Origin: Fluctibacter halophilus
Lineage (GTDB): Bacteria; Pseudomonadota; Gammaproteobacteria; Enterobacterales; Alteromonadaceae
Assembly (NCBI RefSeq): GCF_020687825.1
Contig: NZ_JAJEWP010000002.1
Span: 372,001-436,000, forward strand
Length of the DNA stretch: 64,000 bases
Reading direction: 5' to 3'
Shown here: positions 9,105 through 18,072 of the stretch, in pieces
Position numbering within the stretch: position 1 is the first letter of the stretch
How the letters are laid out: each line of letters starts with the position of its first letter
Translations under genes and position numbers: made by a program
The notes under the pieces: model-generated
Databases searched by the model: none
What the model saw: the letters and a program-made list of their open reading frames with translations, nothing else
Told to the model about the DNA's origin: nothing

Positions 9105-9135
9105 CAAAAAAGCGGCTGAATAAGCCGCTTTTTTT
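9105..9135. terminator. Bidirectional terminator between maiA and the Lrp-type gene
   Basis: AAAAAAGCGGCT-GAATA-AGCCGCTTTTTTT is a perfect stem with A and T tracts on both sides. It can end maiA on the plus strand and the convergent regulator on the minus strand. Confidence 0.88.
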
Positions 9136-9601
9136 ATTGCCGCTTGATCGGCAGCTCTGTGGTATTTTTGACTTGCTTGAGGGCAAAGGTTGAACTCAGG
9201 TGATCAACCAGAGGAAGGTGAGTGAGTTGCGTTTTCAGTAAATGCTCATATTCCTCTATGCTTTCTACGATCACTTTAAGCAGATAGTCTTTCTCGCCAC
9301 TGGTCGTGTGACACTCAACAATTTCATCAATGCTTTGTACCGCCGCTTCAAAGTCATTCAACGAATGACCATCATGGTTCTTCAGCGTAACGTAGATAAA
9401 TACCGAAACACCCAGATTGAGTTTCTTGTTGTCCAGCAGGGTGACTTTTTGCTTGATAATACCGTCGGCTTCCATTCGCTTAACCCGACGCCAGCAGGGG
9501 GTGTGTGACAGTCCCACCCGTTGACTGAGCTCGGCCATGGATACCGTGGCGTCTTTTTGCAGAACACGAAGAATTTCGCGATCAAATTTGTCCAGCTTCA
9601 T
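9134..9601 (-). CDS. Lrp/AsnC family transcriptional regulator
   Basis: A 155-residue protein with an N-terminal helix-turn-helix (LDKFDREILRVLQKDATVSMAELSQRVGLSHTPCWRRVKRME in substance, residues 3-43) and a C-terminal RAM/ACT-like ligand domain. The latter contains the typical GEKDYLLKVIVESIEEYEHLL stretch. It diverges from the leucine dehydrogenase gene, and feed-forward control of amino acid catabolism (as for BkdR or PutR relatives) is a reasonable inference. It is not global Lrp itself by gene context. Confidence 0.9.
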   Translation of the reverse strand: MKLDKFDREILRVLQKDATVSMAELSQRVGLSHTPCWRRVKRMEADGIIKQKVTLLDNKKLNLGVSVFIYVTLKNHDGHSLNDFEAAVQSIDEIVECHTTSGEKDYLLKVIVESIEEYEHLLKTQLTHLPLVDHLSSTFALKQVKNTTELPIKRQ

Positions 9602-9669
9602 AGTGTGCTAATAAGGTCGATTTGCGCGATAGCATGCTTAAAAATTCTATCTTTTTCAATACAAAAAAA

Positions 9670-9685
9670 TAGGATGTATATCCTA
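9670..9685. promoter_or_regulatory. Palindromic candidate operator between regulator and leucine dehydrogenase
   Basis: TAGGAT-GTAT-ATCCTA is a perfect 6-bp inverted repeat in the divergent intergenic region. Its size and flanking A/T tracts resemble Lrp-family sites (YAG...CTR ends), but assignment to this regulator is inference. Confidence 0.4.
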
Positions 9686-9812
9686 AGTAATGGAAGGTTT
9701 TTGTTACGCTATACCGGAATGCCTGATTCCGTCTGAAACATCGCAACGCTTGTCCTCGTGGCCATGCGCTACTATGTTGCAACCCGATGACAGAAAATAG
9801 GCAGAAAGACCG

Positions 9813-10877
9813 ATGTCAGTATTTGAACACCCCGAATTTGAAGGCCACGAACATGTTGCCTTTCATCAAGATGAAGCGACCGGCTTAAAAGCCATCATTG
9901 CTGTACATAATACCAACCTTGGACCCGCACTAGGCGGATGCCGGATGTGGACATATCAGGACTCTGCTGAGGCCTTGAATGATGTTCTGCGCCTGTCGAG
10001 AGGAATGACCTATAAATCAGCCATGGCGGATTTGAAGCTGGGCGGGGGGAAGTCTGTGATCATCGGAGATCCTCGCAAGCACAAGACCCCAGAAATGATG
10101 CAGGCAATGGGACGCTTTGTGGATAGCCTGGGTGGACGCTACATCACTGCCGAAGACTCAGGTATTGCCGTGGCGGACATCAAGGAAATGTCCAAACACA
10201 CGGCTTATGTGGGCGGCGTCGAGGCCAAGTACCGTTATGATGGTGGCGAAGCAGACGGTAACCCGGCCCCATCAACGGCGTACGGTGTGTTTGTTGGTTT
10301 AAAGGCGGCTGTTCAACATAAACTGGGCAGTGACCTGAAAGGTGTTAAAGTGGCCATCCAGGGACTGGGACATGTCGGTTACCGGTTGGCCGAGCATCTG
10401 CATCGCGAAGGCGCGATTTTGTACGTTACCGATATATTCCCGGACAACTTAGCTCGCGCGAAAGAAGAGCTGGGCGCCATTGTCGTAGAGCCTGCCGATA
10501 TCTTTGGTCTGGATGTTGATGTGTTTGCGCCCTGTGCACTGGGCGCGGCCATTAATGAGTCCTCATTGGTTCAATTGAAGGCGCGGGTGATTGCTGGTGC
10601 TGCCAATAATCAGTTGGCCAATGAATCGATCGGCAAAGCAGTACGCGAGAAAGGATTGTTGTATGCGCCGGATTATGTGATCAATGCCGGTGGCGTGATC
10701 GACATCTACCATCAGCGTATGCTAAGCACACCGACCGCACTGCGTGCCCACATCGAGAAGATTGGTGAAACACTCAGTGAAATTTTTGTGCGAGCAGATG
10801 AAGAAGGGCGGCCGACCAACGTGGTGGCAAACCTGATGGCCGAAGAACGTTTCAAAGGAACGTCTGTAAACGGTTAA
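9813..10877 (+). CDS. ldh: Leucine (branched-chain amino acid) dehydrogenase
   Basis: A 354-residue Glu/Leu/Phe/Val dehydrogenase. The catalytic lysines are seen as Lys68 (GMTYKSAM) and Lys80 (LKLGGGKS), the same numbering as the known Bacillus leucine dehydrogenases. The NAD-binding loop is GLGHVG. It would deaminate leucine, valine and isoleucine to their keto acids with NAD+. Phenylalanine specificity cannot be excluded from sequence alone, particularly given the aromatic catabolism genes nearby. The divergent Lrp-type gene probably controls it. Confidence 0.88.
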   Translation: MSVFEHPEFEGHEHVAFHQDEATGLKAIIAVHNTNLGPALGGCRMWTYQDSAEALNDVLRLSRGMTYKSAMADLKLGGGKSVIIGDPRKHKTPEMMQAMGRFVDSLGGRYITAEDSGIAVADIKEMSKHTAYVGGVEAKYRYDGGEADGNPAPSTAYGVFVGLKAAVQHKLGSDLKGVKVAIQGLGHVGYRLAEHLHREGAILYVTDIFPDNLARAKEELGAIVVEPADIFGLDVDVFAPCALGAAINESSLVQLKARVIAGAANNQLANESIGKAVREKGLLYAPDYVINAGGVIDIYHQRMLSTPTALRAHIEKIGETLSEIFVRADEEGRPTNVVANLMAEERFKGTSVNG

Positions 10878-10903
10878 AAAAAGCGCGACCAAGACCGGTG
10901 CCC

Positions 10904-10932
10904 TTGCATGTTGCGAGGGCTTTGGTCATAAT
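10904..10932 (+). promoter_or_regulatory. Candidate sigma-70 promoter of the SRP RNA
   Basis: A -35-like TTGCAT and a -10-like CATAAT are separated by exactly 17 bases and followed by a GC-rich stretch typical of stable-RNA promoters. The start would be near 10939, giving a short leader before mature 4.5S RNA. Confidence 0.5.
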
Positions 10933-10939
10933 GCGCGCC

Positions 10940-10963
10940 GTTTCCTTGAACGCTCAAGGAAAC
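10940..10963 (+). other. Perfect hairpin in the 5' leader of the SRP RNA
   Basis: GTTTCCTTGA-ACGC-TCAAGGAAAC is a 10-bp perfect stem with a 4-base loop. It lies between the likely ffs promoter and the mature RNA. It could be a processing signal, or a terminator for the upstream gene with only a weak T tract (ATTTT). Confidence 0.5.
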
Positions 10964-10972
10964 ATTTTCAAT

Positions 10973-11084
10973 GGTGGCCTTTTGGTCCTTTCGCAATGAT
11001 ACTCTGTGAACCCGGTCAGGCCTGGAAGGGAGCAGCCGCAGCAGACGACTCATGTGCCGGAATGTGGCTGGAGGGCCGCCACCC
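10973..11084 (+). ncRNA. ffs: 4.5S signal recognition particle RNA
   Basis: The conserved Ffh-binding domain is clear: GGTCAGGCCTGGAAGG, then GAGCAGCCGCAGCAG and later TGTGCCGGAATG. The ends GGTGGCC and GGCCGCCACC pair to close the long helix. Size (about 112 nt) and layout match the bacterial 4.5S RNA, which with Ffh targets nascent membrane proteins to the translocon. Confidence 0.96.
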
Positions 11085-11095
11085 AATCCTATCGG

Positions 11096-11365
11096 TTATT
11101 CCTTACCGCTTTTGTCGTCCAGATATTCCATTGCCTTGCGTACCGCATTGACCACGTTCATTTCCATCTGTTGACGTTCGTTCTGTGGCAGGTAGAAAGC
11201 CATGTCAACTTCATAACGAATGTAGCGCGGGGGTACCTGATTGAGCGCCAGGCAGCACAAATCGGCCAGATAGTTTGCGTCTTTGCTTTGGTTGAGCCCC
11301 AACTGCTCGATACGTTCCAGTACCAAATGTTCATAATAATTATGAATGTCGTCATCCAACTTCAC
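11096..11365 (-). CDS. ComFB family protein
   Basis: An 89-residue protein with the family features of ComFB: an N-terminal helix (IHNYYEHLVLERIEQLGLN), a cysteine pair in the middle (ADLCCLALNQVPPRYIRYEVDMAFYL), and a helical tail. ComFB was first noted in Bacillus competence operons, and relatives in other bacteria bind cyclic dinucleotides. Its role here is unknown. It stands alone, converging with the SRP RNA. Confidence 0.8.
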   Translation of the reverse strand: MKLDDDIHNYYEHLVLERIEQLGLNQSKDANYLADLCCLALNQVPPRYIRYEVDMAFYLPQNERQQMEMNVVNAVRKAMEYLDDKSGKE

Positions 11366-11940
11366 GGGCGTTCCTCAAAAAACATAGGTTAAAAAAACAG
11401 GCTTATGAACGTAGCGCCGACCTGTTGCAGGTATCGGGCATTTTTAACAGTCCCGAATAGCACTTTCATTGAGCGCATTTTGTTCGTAACAACTCTAGCT
11501 TAGCTTAGGTTTGTGGGTTTGCCACGGCCAATTGAGACACAGGAAGCAACCGTACAAAAATTGTGTTTATGGTGGCGCGTTGAAGCGGGAGTTACTCTGG
11601 CTGCGGTTGTAGAGTGGTGTGGGTTGATGTCTTGCTTGCAAGTTAACGATTACGTAAAGGGTACGCCATGAATCGTACAGAATACCTTGCGATGTAAATT
11701 TTGTGTGAAAATCGGGCGGGGTTTATTAACCCGGTGTAAACATTTTCTTACTGTGTGTCACAGAAGTTTCAAAAAATAATTTAGAACTTTTCATTAAAGC
11801 CGCGATACAACCAGTTGACCGTGGCTCAATGTTGTGTTTATTATCCTTAGCGAGGTTCACTACCTTACTAATAAAAAACCGCGTATAGCGGTAAAACAAA
11901 CGCACTAATTTCACACATTAGTGGTCCAGGGAGACAATAC
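11366..11940 (+). other. Long gene-free leader region before the main TonB receptor
   Basis: No convincing gene is seen in these 575 bases. The region presumably holds the promoter and control of the downstream receptor, which is strongly expressed by codon use. I see a short hairpin ACCGC-GTATA-GCGGT at 11878-11892, an AT-rich stretch around 11750-11880 and a ribosome site (AGGGAG) just before 11941. I could not identify a riboswitch or Fur box. Confidence 0.5.
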
Positions 11941-14559
11941 ATGTTTACTAATTCTAAGTTGGCGAATTCTGTTCGCCTGGCTATGGCATTTGGCGCTACG
12001 TCAATTGCTTTGGGTGCTTCTAACGCTGCTATCGCTCAAGAAGCTGAAGCGTCCGAAGTTGTTGAGAAAATCTCCGTAACAGGTTCACGCATCAAGCGTA
12101 CTGACCTGGAAGGCGCTTCTCCAGTTATCTCTATCACCGCTGCTGACATCAAGATGGAAGGTGACTTCACTGTTGCTGATGCGCTGCGTAGCTCTTCTTT
12201 GAACTCTTTCGGTTCATTCTCAGAGCGTTCTGGTAGTTCTGCACAGTCACAGGCAACCATCAACCTGCGTGGTGCTGGTTCTCGTCGTACCTTGGTTCTG
12301 TTGGACGGTCGTCGTTTCCCAGGTTCTCCTACTCTGGGTGGTGCTTCTGCTAACTTGAACGCCATTCCTATGGCTGCCGTTGAACGTATCGACATCATGA
12401 CCGATGGCGCTTCTGCGGTATACGGTTCTGACGCAATGGCTGGTGTTGTTAACATCATCCTGAAAGAAAACTTCGAAGGCCTGACGTTCAACATCGGTGC
12501 TGGTCACCGTGACAACGACGAAGGCACAACTTCAAACGAATTCTCTGTTGTTGGCGGTCTGTCTAACGACAAAGGTAACATCACGTTTGCATTCGACCAT
12601 CAGAAACGTAAAGGTATTTCTGACGGTGCTCGTGATTACACCAAAGCACAGTTCAACGATTTCAACGGTGACGGCGTAATCCAGGCCTACACTGAGACTT
12701 CTGGTTGGTCAATCTACGGTGCCACTATTGCAGCACCTGATTACTCAACTGCAACTGCTTCTCCTCTGTGTAACGACCTGATCAGTGAGTACGGTAGCGA
12801 TACTTTCGCGTTGGTTAATGCTGACGACGACTGGTCTGCTGGCTCTACTTACTGTATGTATGCCTACGCGAACGTTTCTTACAACACAGCGTCTATCGAT
12901 CGTAACACGCTGTACGTAAACGCAAACTATGAAGTGACTAACGACATCGAGTGGTTCGGTCAGGCAATGTTCGTACAGAACCATTCTTTCGGTCGCTACG
13001 CGCCGCCAGCTGCTCCATGGCGTGGTATCACCGCCGATAACCCTCACAACCCTTACGGTGAAGCAACACCTGTAGGTTACTTCCGTTGGGTTGGTATCGG
13101 TACTCGTGACGGTAACGTTGACGATTACAACCAAGATTACACCACTGGTTTCCGTGGTACTCTGGATTGGAACGATGCGTCTTGGGAAGTCTACTACCAC
13201 TACAACATGGCTGATAACAAGTCTGTAGGTGAGTACTACCTGTCTTACGGCGGTCTGGCGCACAACCAAGCAAACGACATCGATCTGGGTTCTGACCAAG
13301 GTACTGCCAACATGAAGGCAACTACCCTGCAAGACTCAAGCGCTGGCTTCAACCAGTACTTTGCTGGTATCGGTTTCGATGCGTTTGAATTCGACGGCGG
13401 TGTTGCTGCTCACTACTTCGGTGCTGAGTACATGGAACAAACTTACTCAGACACTTATGACGGTCAGTCAGAAGCTGGTCTGATCGGTGGTTCTGCTGGT
13501 AACTCTGCTTCCGGTGAGCGTGACATTACTGCGATCTTCTTCGAATCAGTACTGCCTATCACCGACGCTATCGAAATTAACGTAGCGGCTCGTTACGATG
13601 ACTACTCTGACTTCGGTGATAACCTGGCGCCTGCAGTTTCTGCTCGTTGGGAACTGATGGAAGGTCTGGTACTGCGTGCTTCTTACTCTGAATCTTTCCG
13701 TGCTCCAGGTCTGGACGAACTGAATGCAGCGACGTCTTTCTCTGCTGAAGGTGCGATCGACTACGCAACTGGTGCGACAACTGAGAAGCAGTACGACACT
13801 TACTACAAGTCTAACCCTAACCTGGGCGCTGAAGAATCTGACTACACCAACTTGGGTGTAGCTTGGGACATCAACGACCAAGTCGGCGTTAAACTGGACT
13901 ACTTCAACCTGTCTATCGACAACGTAATCCAAACCAAGACCCTGCAGTCTCTGCTGACTGACGAGTCTAACGGTCTGATCAACGCTGTTGCTCCAGGTAC
14001 TGATACTAGCAACTCTACCTTCTATCTGGTTCGTGCAGCTTCTGGCACCCTGATTGAAGCGGGTACTGGTTACTTCAACGGTCGTGGTTTCGAAGTTGAA
14101 GGTATCGATTTCACCATCAACGCAATGATGGAAACTGAGTTCGGTGACTTCCGTTTCAACAACGTAAACAGCTTCGTGCTGAAGTATGAGCAAGAGCTGG
14201 GTGGCGTTATCACTGACACTGCTGGTTTCTCTGGTCAGCCTGAGTTCAAGTCTGTTGCAACCCTGTCTTGGGGCTACGAAGACCACTCTTTGGCGTGGAA
14301 CATGACCTACACTGACAGCACGTCTGAAAACGAAGTTCTGGTTAATGACCGTTGGACTCAAGAAGGCAAGCTGGACAGCTGGTTGATTCACAACCTGACT
14401 TACACTTACGACGCAGGTGATTACGGTGCAGTTACTCTGACCATCAACAACCTGACTGACGAAGATCCAGTACTGAACTCTGCCGGTCAATGGACCGACC
14501 AGGATCTGTACAACAACTTCGGTCGTGACTACCGCGTAAGCTATCAAATCAGCTTCTAA
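11941..14559 (+). CDS. TonB-dependent outer-membrane receptor, highly expressed
   Basis: An 872-residue receptor. It has a signal peptide (MFTNSKLANSV to AIAQ), then a TonB-box-like start (EVVEKISVTGSRIKR). The plug domain (about 55-175) contains LVLLDGRRFPG and VERIDIMTDGASAVYGSDAMAGVVNII, and a long beta barrel ends in aromatic-rich YRVSYQISF. The GSRIKR plug type is typical of receptors for larger organic substrates in Alteromonas, Shewanella and Xanthomonas. The substrate cannot be told. Codon use is strikingly uniform (GGT, CGT, GCT, TCT), unlike neighbouring genes, which suggests a very abundant protein. It is near the TonB2 operon that would energise it. Confidence 0.93.
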   Translation: MFTNSKLANSVRLAMAFGATSIALGASNAAIAQEAEASEVVEKISVTGSRIKRTDLEGASPVISITAADIKMEGDFTVADALRSSSLNSFGSFSERSGSSAQSQATINLRGAGSRRTLVLLDGRRFPGSPTLGGASANLNAIPMAAVERIDIMTDGASAVYGSDAMAGVVNIILKENFEGLTFNIGAGHRDNDEGTTSNEFSVVGGLSNDKGNITFAFDHQKRKGISDGARDYTKAQFNDFNGDGVIQAYTETSGWSIYGATIAAPDYSTATASPLCNDLISEYGSDTFALVNADDDWSAGSTYCMYAYANVSYNTASIDRNTLYVNANYEVTNDIEWFGQAMFVQNHSFGRYAPPAAPWRGITADNPHNPYGEATPVGYFRWVGIGTRDGNVDDYNQDYTTGFRGTLDWNDASWEVYYHYNMADNKSVGEYYLSYGGLAHNQANDIDLGSDQGTANMKATTLQDSSAGFNQYFAGIGFDAFEFDGGVAAHYFGAEYMEQTYSDTYDGQSEAGLIGGSAGNSASGERDITAIFFESVLPITDAIEINVAARYDDYSDFGDNLAPAVSARWELMEGLVLRASYSESFRAPGLDELNAATSFSAEGAIDYATGATTEKQYDTYYKSNPNLGAEESDYTNLGVAWDINDQVGVKLDYFNLSIDNVIQTKTLQSLLTDESNGLINAVAPGTDTSNSTFYLVRAASGTLIEAGTGYFNGRGFEVEGIDFTINAMMETEFGDFRFNNVNSFVLKYEQELGGVITDTAGFSGQPEFKSVATLSWGYEDHSLAWNMTYTDSTSENEVLVNDRWTQEGKLDSWLIHNLTYTYDAGDYGAVTLTINNLTDEDPVLNSAGQWTDQDLYNNFGRDYRVSYQISF

Positions 14560-14592
14560 GCGATACGTCTAAGTTGTAGACTACAATCAAGC

Positions 14593-14625
14593 AAAAAGGC
14601 CGATGACTATCGGCCTTTTTTTTTG
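14593..14625 (+). terminator. Strong terminator after the TonB receptor
   Basis: AAAAAGGCCGAT-GACT-ATCGGCCTTTTTTTTT forms a perfect stem with a long T tract. It lies directly downstream of the receptor gene and separates it from the methyltransferase gene. Confidence 0.92.
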
Positions 14626-14647
14626 AGTTTTTTAAAGGAACGTCTGA

Positions 14648-15559
14648 ATGAGTGATTATTGGAGTCAGTATTGGCAGCAAGGCCACCTGACCTCGTTTGG
14701 TAAAGACATTCATGGCAATTACACCGGCGTTTTAGCCAATACCTGGCAGGCGTGGCTCAACGGTTTGGATAAGTCTGAGGTCGTTGTCGATCTGGGCTGT
14801 GGAAACGGTGCATTGTTGGATCTGGTTAAGGACTGGGTGCAACCCGATACACAATTGGTTGGTGTTGATGCCGCGTCATTAACGGTGCCTGAACGACTCG
14901 CGGCAATGGACAACATACGTTTTTTAGAGCGCACCGATATTGCCAACATGCCGTTACAGGACAACAGCGTCTCAGCAGTGATGTCACAATACGGCATCGA
15001 GTATGCTGACCTTGAAGGTGCAATAAAAGATGTAGCACGGGTCTTGACCCGTGGAGGAAGGTTTCGGTTTTCAATGCATGATGACCAATCCGTGGTGGTC
15101 GTGCCCAATCAGCAAATCCTCGCGGCGGCACAGGCATTGATCAAACCCGACGGCGTTGTGGACAGGATTCGTCGTCTGGCCCAAAGTTTGGCGGATTTTG
15201 GCCAGCAGCACCCACACAGCGAACAATGTCGGTTGGCACTCAATCACGCGATAGATGCGTTGATCAATGACCATCAGCAGGGGATTGCGGGTACGGATTT
15301 CCCTGCCTTTATTCAGTCAGTGATGTACCCCGGGAATGATCTGGCGAAGCGTAACGCCATGTGTGACCTGTTTGAGCAGGAAATGTCAGGCTTGGTGATG
15401 CGTCTACAGGAACTCGTACAGGCCGCATTGTCATCAGAAAGGAAGGCCTTGTTCGCTGCCAGTTGTGAGGCCTCGCAACTGACAATACTCAGCAGTGGTG
15501 AAGAGAGGGACGATCACGGTCAGCTTATAGGTTTTTACGCCGAAGGCGTAAAGCGCTAA
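14648..15559 (+). CDS. Class I SAM-dependent methyltransferase
   Basis: A 303-residue protein with methyltransferase motif I VVDLGCGNGALLDLV (about residues 40-54), an acidic residue after the next strand (GVDAAS) and a motif IV-like ISMLMSQYG-type region (VSAVMSQYGIEY). The N terminus (SDYWSQYWQQGHLTSFG) is aromatic-rich. The substrate is unknown. Its position between the large TonB receptor and the TPR/2OG-oxygenase gene recurs in TonB2 neighbourhoods of relatives (from memory). A role in processing the imported compound or modifying envelope components is only an inference. Confidence 0.82.
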   Translation: MSDYWSQYWQQGHLTSFGKDIHGNYTGVLANTWQAWLNGLDKSEVVVDLGCGNGALLDLVKDWVQPDTQLVGVDAASLTVPERLAAMDNIRFLERTDIANMPLQDNSVSAVMSQYGIEYADLEGAIKDVARVLTRGGRFRFSMHDDQSVVVVPNQQILAAAQALIKPDGVVDRIRRLAQSLADFGQQHPHSEQCRLALNHAIDALINDHQQGIAGTDFPAFIQSVMYPGNDLAKRNAMCDLFEQEMSGLVMRLQELVQAALSSERKALFAASCEASQLTILSSGEERDDHGQLIGFYAEGVKR

Positions 15560-15788
15560 TACCCGCGGTGATATCATTTATACAACGGCATACTTATTCC
15601 CTTTCTGTCTGGTTGATAAAGGGAAGGGGGGCCTCCTGTGTCGGTGCTAGTACTACATCGACAGCAATAGCGCTCCGGCCCCTGGCTTTCCTGGCTCCGA
15701 CTATTGGGGTGCGACGGATTAAATGGTATGTTACGGGGATTTGTAACCGTTCGGCACCTTCGCGCTGAAAAGACATTGAGTCCTGTTC

Positions 15789-17609
15789 ATGTCAAACACC
15801 AACCCACAAGTTTTACTCAATCAAGGCATGCAATTTCTACAGGCTGGCCAACCTGAAAAAGCGTTGCCACTGTTTTTGCAATTAGAGCAGTTAGGTCTCA
15901 AGGATGCGCGACTGTTCAAAGTGATTGGGGGGAGCTATGAACGCCTGCACCGCTGGTCCGAAGCTGAGCAGTATTTTGAACGTTCACTGGCTTTGTTGCC
16001 AGCACAGGCCGAGCTGCACAACGCCATTGCACGCTTCGCTAAACGGCAAGAAGACTATGTTAAAGCATTGACGCACTACCGTAAGGCGATGGATATCCAG
16101 CCGACGCCAGAACGGGATCTGCAGTTGGGTCTTTGTTGCTTGCAGCAATCTCCTGCTCTGACAGAAGAAGCCAACGCCTGTTTTCAGCGCCTGTTGAATC
16201 ATCAGCCAGACCACGCCGATGCAATGACGGGCATGGCAAGAATTGCTGCGCACAACCAAGATGAAGCATCACAGCATCAATGGCTTGAAAAGGCCTTAGC
16301 TCAGGACCCCACATGTGTGATGGCGCTGAGTGATTTAGCCTGGTGGTATAAAGAGCGTGGGGAAAGTCAACAGGCCCTGGGGTATTTTGAACGGCTGCGT
16401 GAGCGGCGACGTGAAGACCCGGATGTGTGGGAAAGCATTGCGTTGAGTGCGCTGGACATCGGTGACACGTCTAAGGCGTTGCAGGCGCTAGAGCAGGCCA
16501 ATCAGCGTTTTGCTCAGCACGCGGGTGTTGCTAAGCTATATGCCGCTTTACGCTTTGAACTCGGAGATGAGGCGTATCTGTCTCATTACCATAACCTGCC
16601 CAAGACCGAGGCTTTCGTACCGCAACGCACCGAGCATGCAGCGTTATTGATCAAAGAAAAGCAATTTGAACAAGCCGCTGAGGTTATCGAAGAGATCAGG
16701 TCCATTGCCCCTCATCAGCGCCAGTGGCGCAGCCTGCAAAGTCGACTTTTCACCGCACAGAACAAGTTTGAACAAGCCGCAGAAGTGTTGGCGATAGCAG
16801 AGGCAAAGTGGCAGGACGTGCCGGACCCGTTGCTGGAACAATGGATCGGTGCATTGTTGGCGGTGAATGAATTTGCGCGCGCACAGCCTCTGATCACGGC
16901 GTTGATTGATCGAAATCCACACGATCAGTATGTGTGGGCGCTGCAATCCGTTGCCTGGCGGCAAGGGGGGGATGAGCGCTACCACTGGCTATGTGACTAC
17001 GACAGATTGGTCAGGCAGCAACCGATCATTGTGCCAAAGGGCTATTCTGACCTTACCAGTTTCAATCAGGCATTGCGGGAAACCCTGTTTGATCTGCACA
17101 CCATGCAGCGCAATCCGCTGGAACAATCACTGGACGGTGGGACACAAACCGCAGGTACGTTGCTGGCGAAACCCATTCCCATTATCCAGTCTCTCAGGCA
17201 GGCGTTATTGCAAACGATGCAGCAAACACTCGGAGACCTGCCCTTTGAACAGACCCATCCCACCCTGGGGCGTGTCGGCCCAACACTGGACTTTTCAGCG
17301 TCCTGGTCTGTGCGGCTAAACAGTGCCGGTTTCCATCATGCCCACATTCACACCAAGGGCTGGTACAGTAGCGCATACTATGTGGACTTGCCCCGGGACA
17401 TGGAAGGTGACGACCCACACGCAGGCTGGTTGCATCTTGGTCAACCGGGGCTTGCACTGCAACAGCCACTCGCCGCAGAACGCTGGATCAAACCCGAACC
17501 GGGCACCTTGGCCCTTTTTCCGTCTTTTGTGTGGCACGGGACACAACCGTTTCACAGTGATGAAGCTCGCACAACGGTGGCCTTTGATGTGCTACCGAAA
17601 AAACGCTAA
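15789..17609 (+). CDS. TPR protein with C-terminal putative 2OG-Fe(II) oxygenase domain
   Basis: In this 606-residue protein about 400 residues are tetratricopeptide-type helical repeats (for example KALPLFLQLEQLGLKDARLFKVIGGSYERL). The C-terminal ~120 residues resemble the putative 2OG-Fe(II) oxygenase family. HHAHIHTKGWYSSAYYVDLP holds histidine candidates for iron, and PGTLALFPSFVWHGTQPF supplies the distal His, followed by RTTVAFDV with an Arg for 2-oxoglutarate. Such fusions are frequent next to TonB receptors in gammaproteobacteria and Caulobacterales. The substrate is unknown. No signal peptide is seen, so it should be cytoplasmic. Confidence 0.85.
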   Translation: MSNTNPQVLLNQGMQFLQAGQPEKALPLFLQLEQLGLKDARLFKVIGGSYERLHRWSEAEQYFERSLALLPAQAELHNAIARFAKRQEDYVKALTHYRKAMDIQPTPERDLQLGLCCLQQSPALTEEANACFQRLLNHQPDHADAMTGMARIAAHNQDEASQHQWLEKALAQDPTCVMALSDLAWWYKERGESQQALGYFERLRERRREDPDVWESIALSALDIGDTSKALQALEQANQRFAQHAGVAKLYAALRFELGDEAYLSHYHNLPKTEAFVPQRTEHAALLIKEKQFEQAAEVIEEIRSIAPHQRQWRSLQSRLFTAQNKFEQAAEVLAIAEAKWQDVPDPLLEQWIGALLAVNEFARAQPLITALIDRNPHDQYVWALQSVAWRQGGDERYHWLCDYDRLVRQQPIIVPKGYSDLTSFNQALRETLFDLHTMQRNPLEQSLDGGTQTAGTLLAKPIPIIQSLRQALLQTMQQTLGDLPFEQTHPTLGRVGPTLDFSASWSVRLNSAGFHHAHIHTKGWYSSAYYVDLPRDMEGDDPHAGWLHLGQPGLALQQPLAAERWIKPEPGTLALFPSFVWHGTQPFHSDEARTTVAFDVLPKKR

Positions 17610-17645
17610 CGTATTGATAACAAACCACTAAACGTCACTTTTTGG

Positions 17646-17681
17646 GGGCGAATAAGTATGCCGCTTTGGCGAATATTCGCC
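17646..17681. repeat. Repeated GGCGAATA half-sites with a 14-bp palindrome
   Basis: GGCGAATA occurs at 17647-17654 and again at 17668-17675, and the second copy is half of the palindrome GGCGAATATTCGCC (17668-17681). It sits in the gap before the TonB2 operon. It could be a regulator site or part of a large hairpin (outer arms 17646-17654 and 17674-17682). Confidence 0.4.
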
Positions 17682-17742
17682 CATGTTCTGTGCTCAGCCG
17701 TTTATCGCGAAAAGTGCTACTTTCAGCGAATTCATTCACCCA

Positions 17743-17770
17743 GCTGACACAGCCTGTGTGTCAGCATTTT
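17743..17770 (+). terminator. Candidate terminator after the TPR/oxygenase gene
   Basis: GCTGACACA-GCCTG-TGTGTCAGC is a perfect 9-bp stem followed by ATTTTT. It lies 134 bases downstream of the gene. The rest of this 454-base gap (17610-18063) holds the GGCGAATA repeats and presumably the TonB2 operon promoter, which I could not pin down. Confidence 0.6.
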
Positions 17771-18072
17771 TAAGCTGGGGCGAAAGGTGGGAACTGTGTG
17801 GTTAATGGGGTTGCTTTTAGCGGCTGGATGTAGTGGTGCAGGTGGTTTTTATCGCCAGTCGTTTGATTTCTATGCAACCGGGCTGCATTTTCGTCCTTGT
17901 TAAGAGTGTGTTACTTGACTCTGGCGGCATTTCCGTGTGACCATTTGCGGTTGAGAGCTTTGAACTTTGATGTTTCGAAGCTAGACTCCTATAACTATAC
18001 CGTTTTATAGCCCCTTGCCACCCATTTGCTGCGGTCAGGCGAGGATTCAAAACAAAAAATTGGTTGGGAACT

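Noticed and set aside
12036-14547. Long open frames on the minus strand within the main TonB receptor gene (up to 333 residues)
   Set aside because: They result from the strong codon bias of the receptor gene, have no ribosome sites of note and give Val/Arg/Ser-rich sequences without family motifs.
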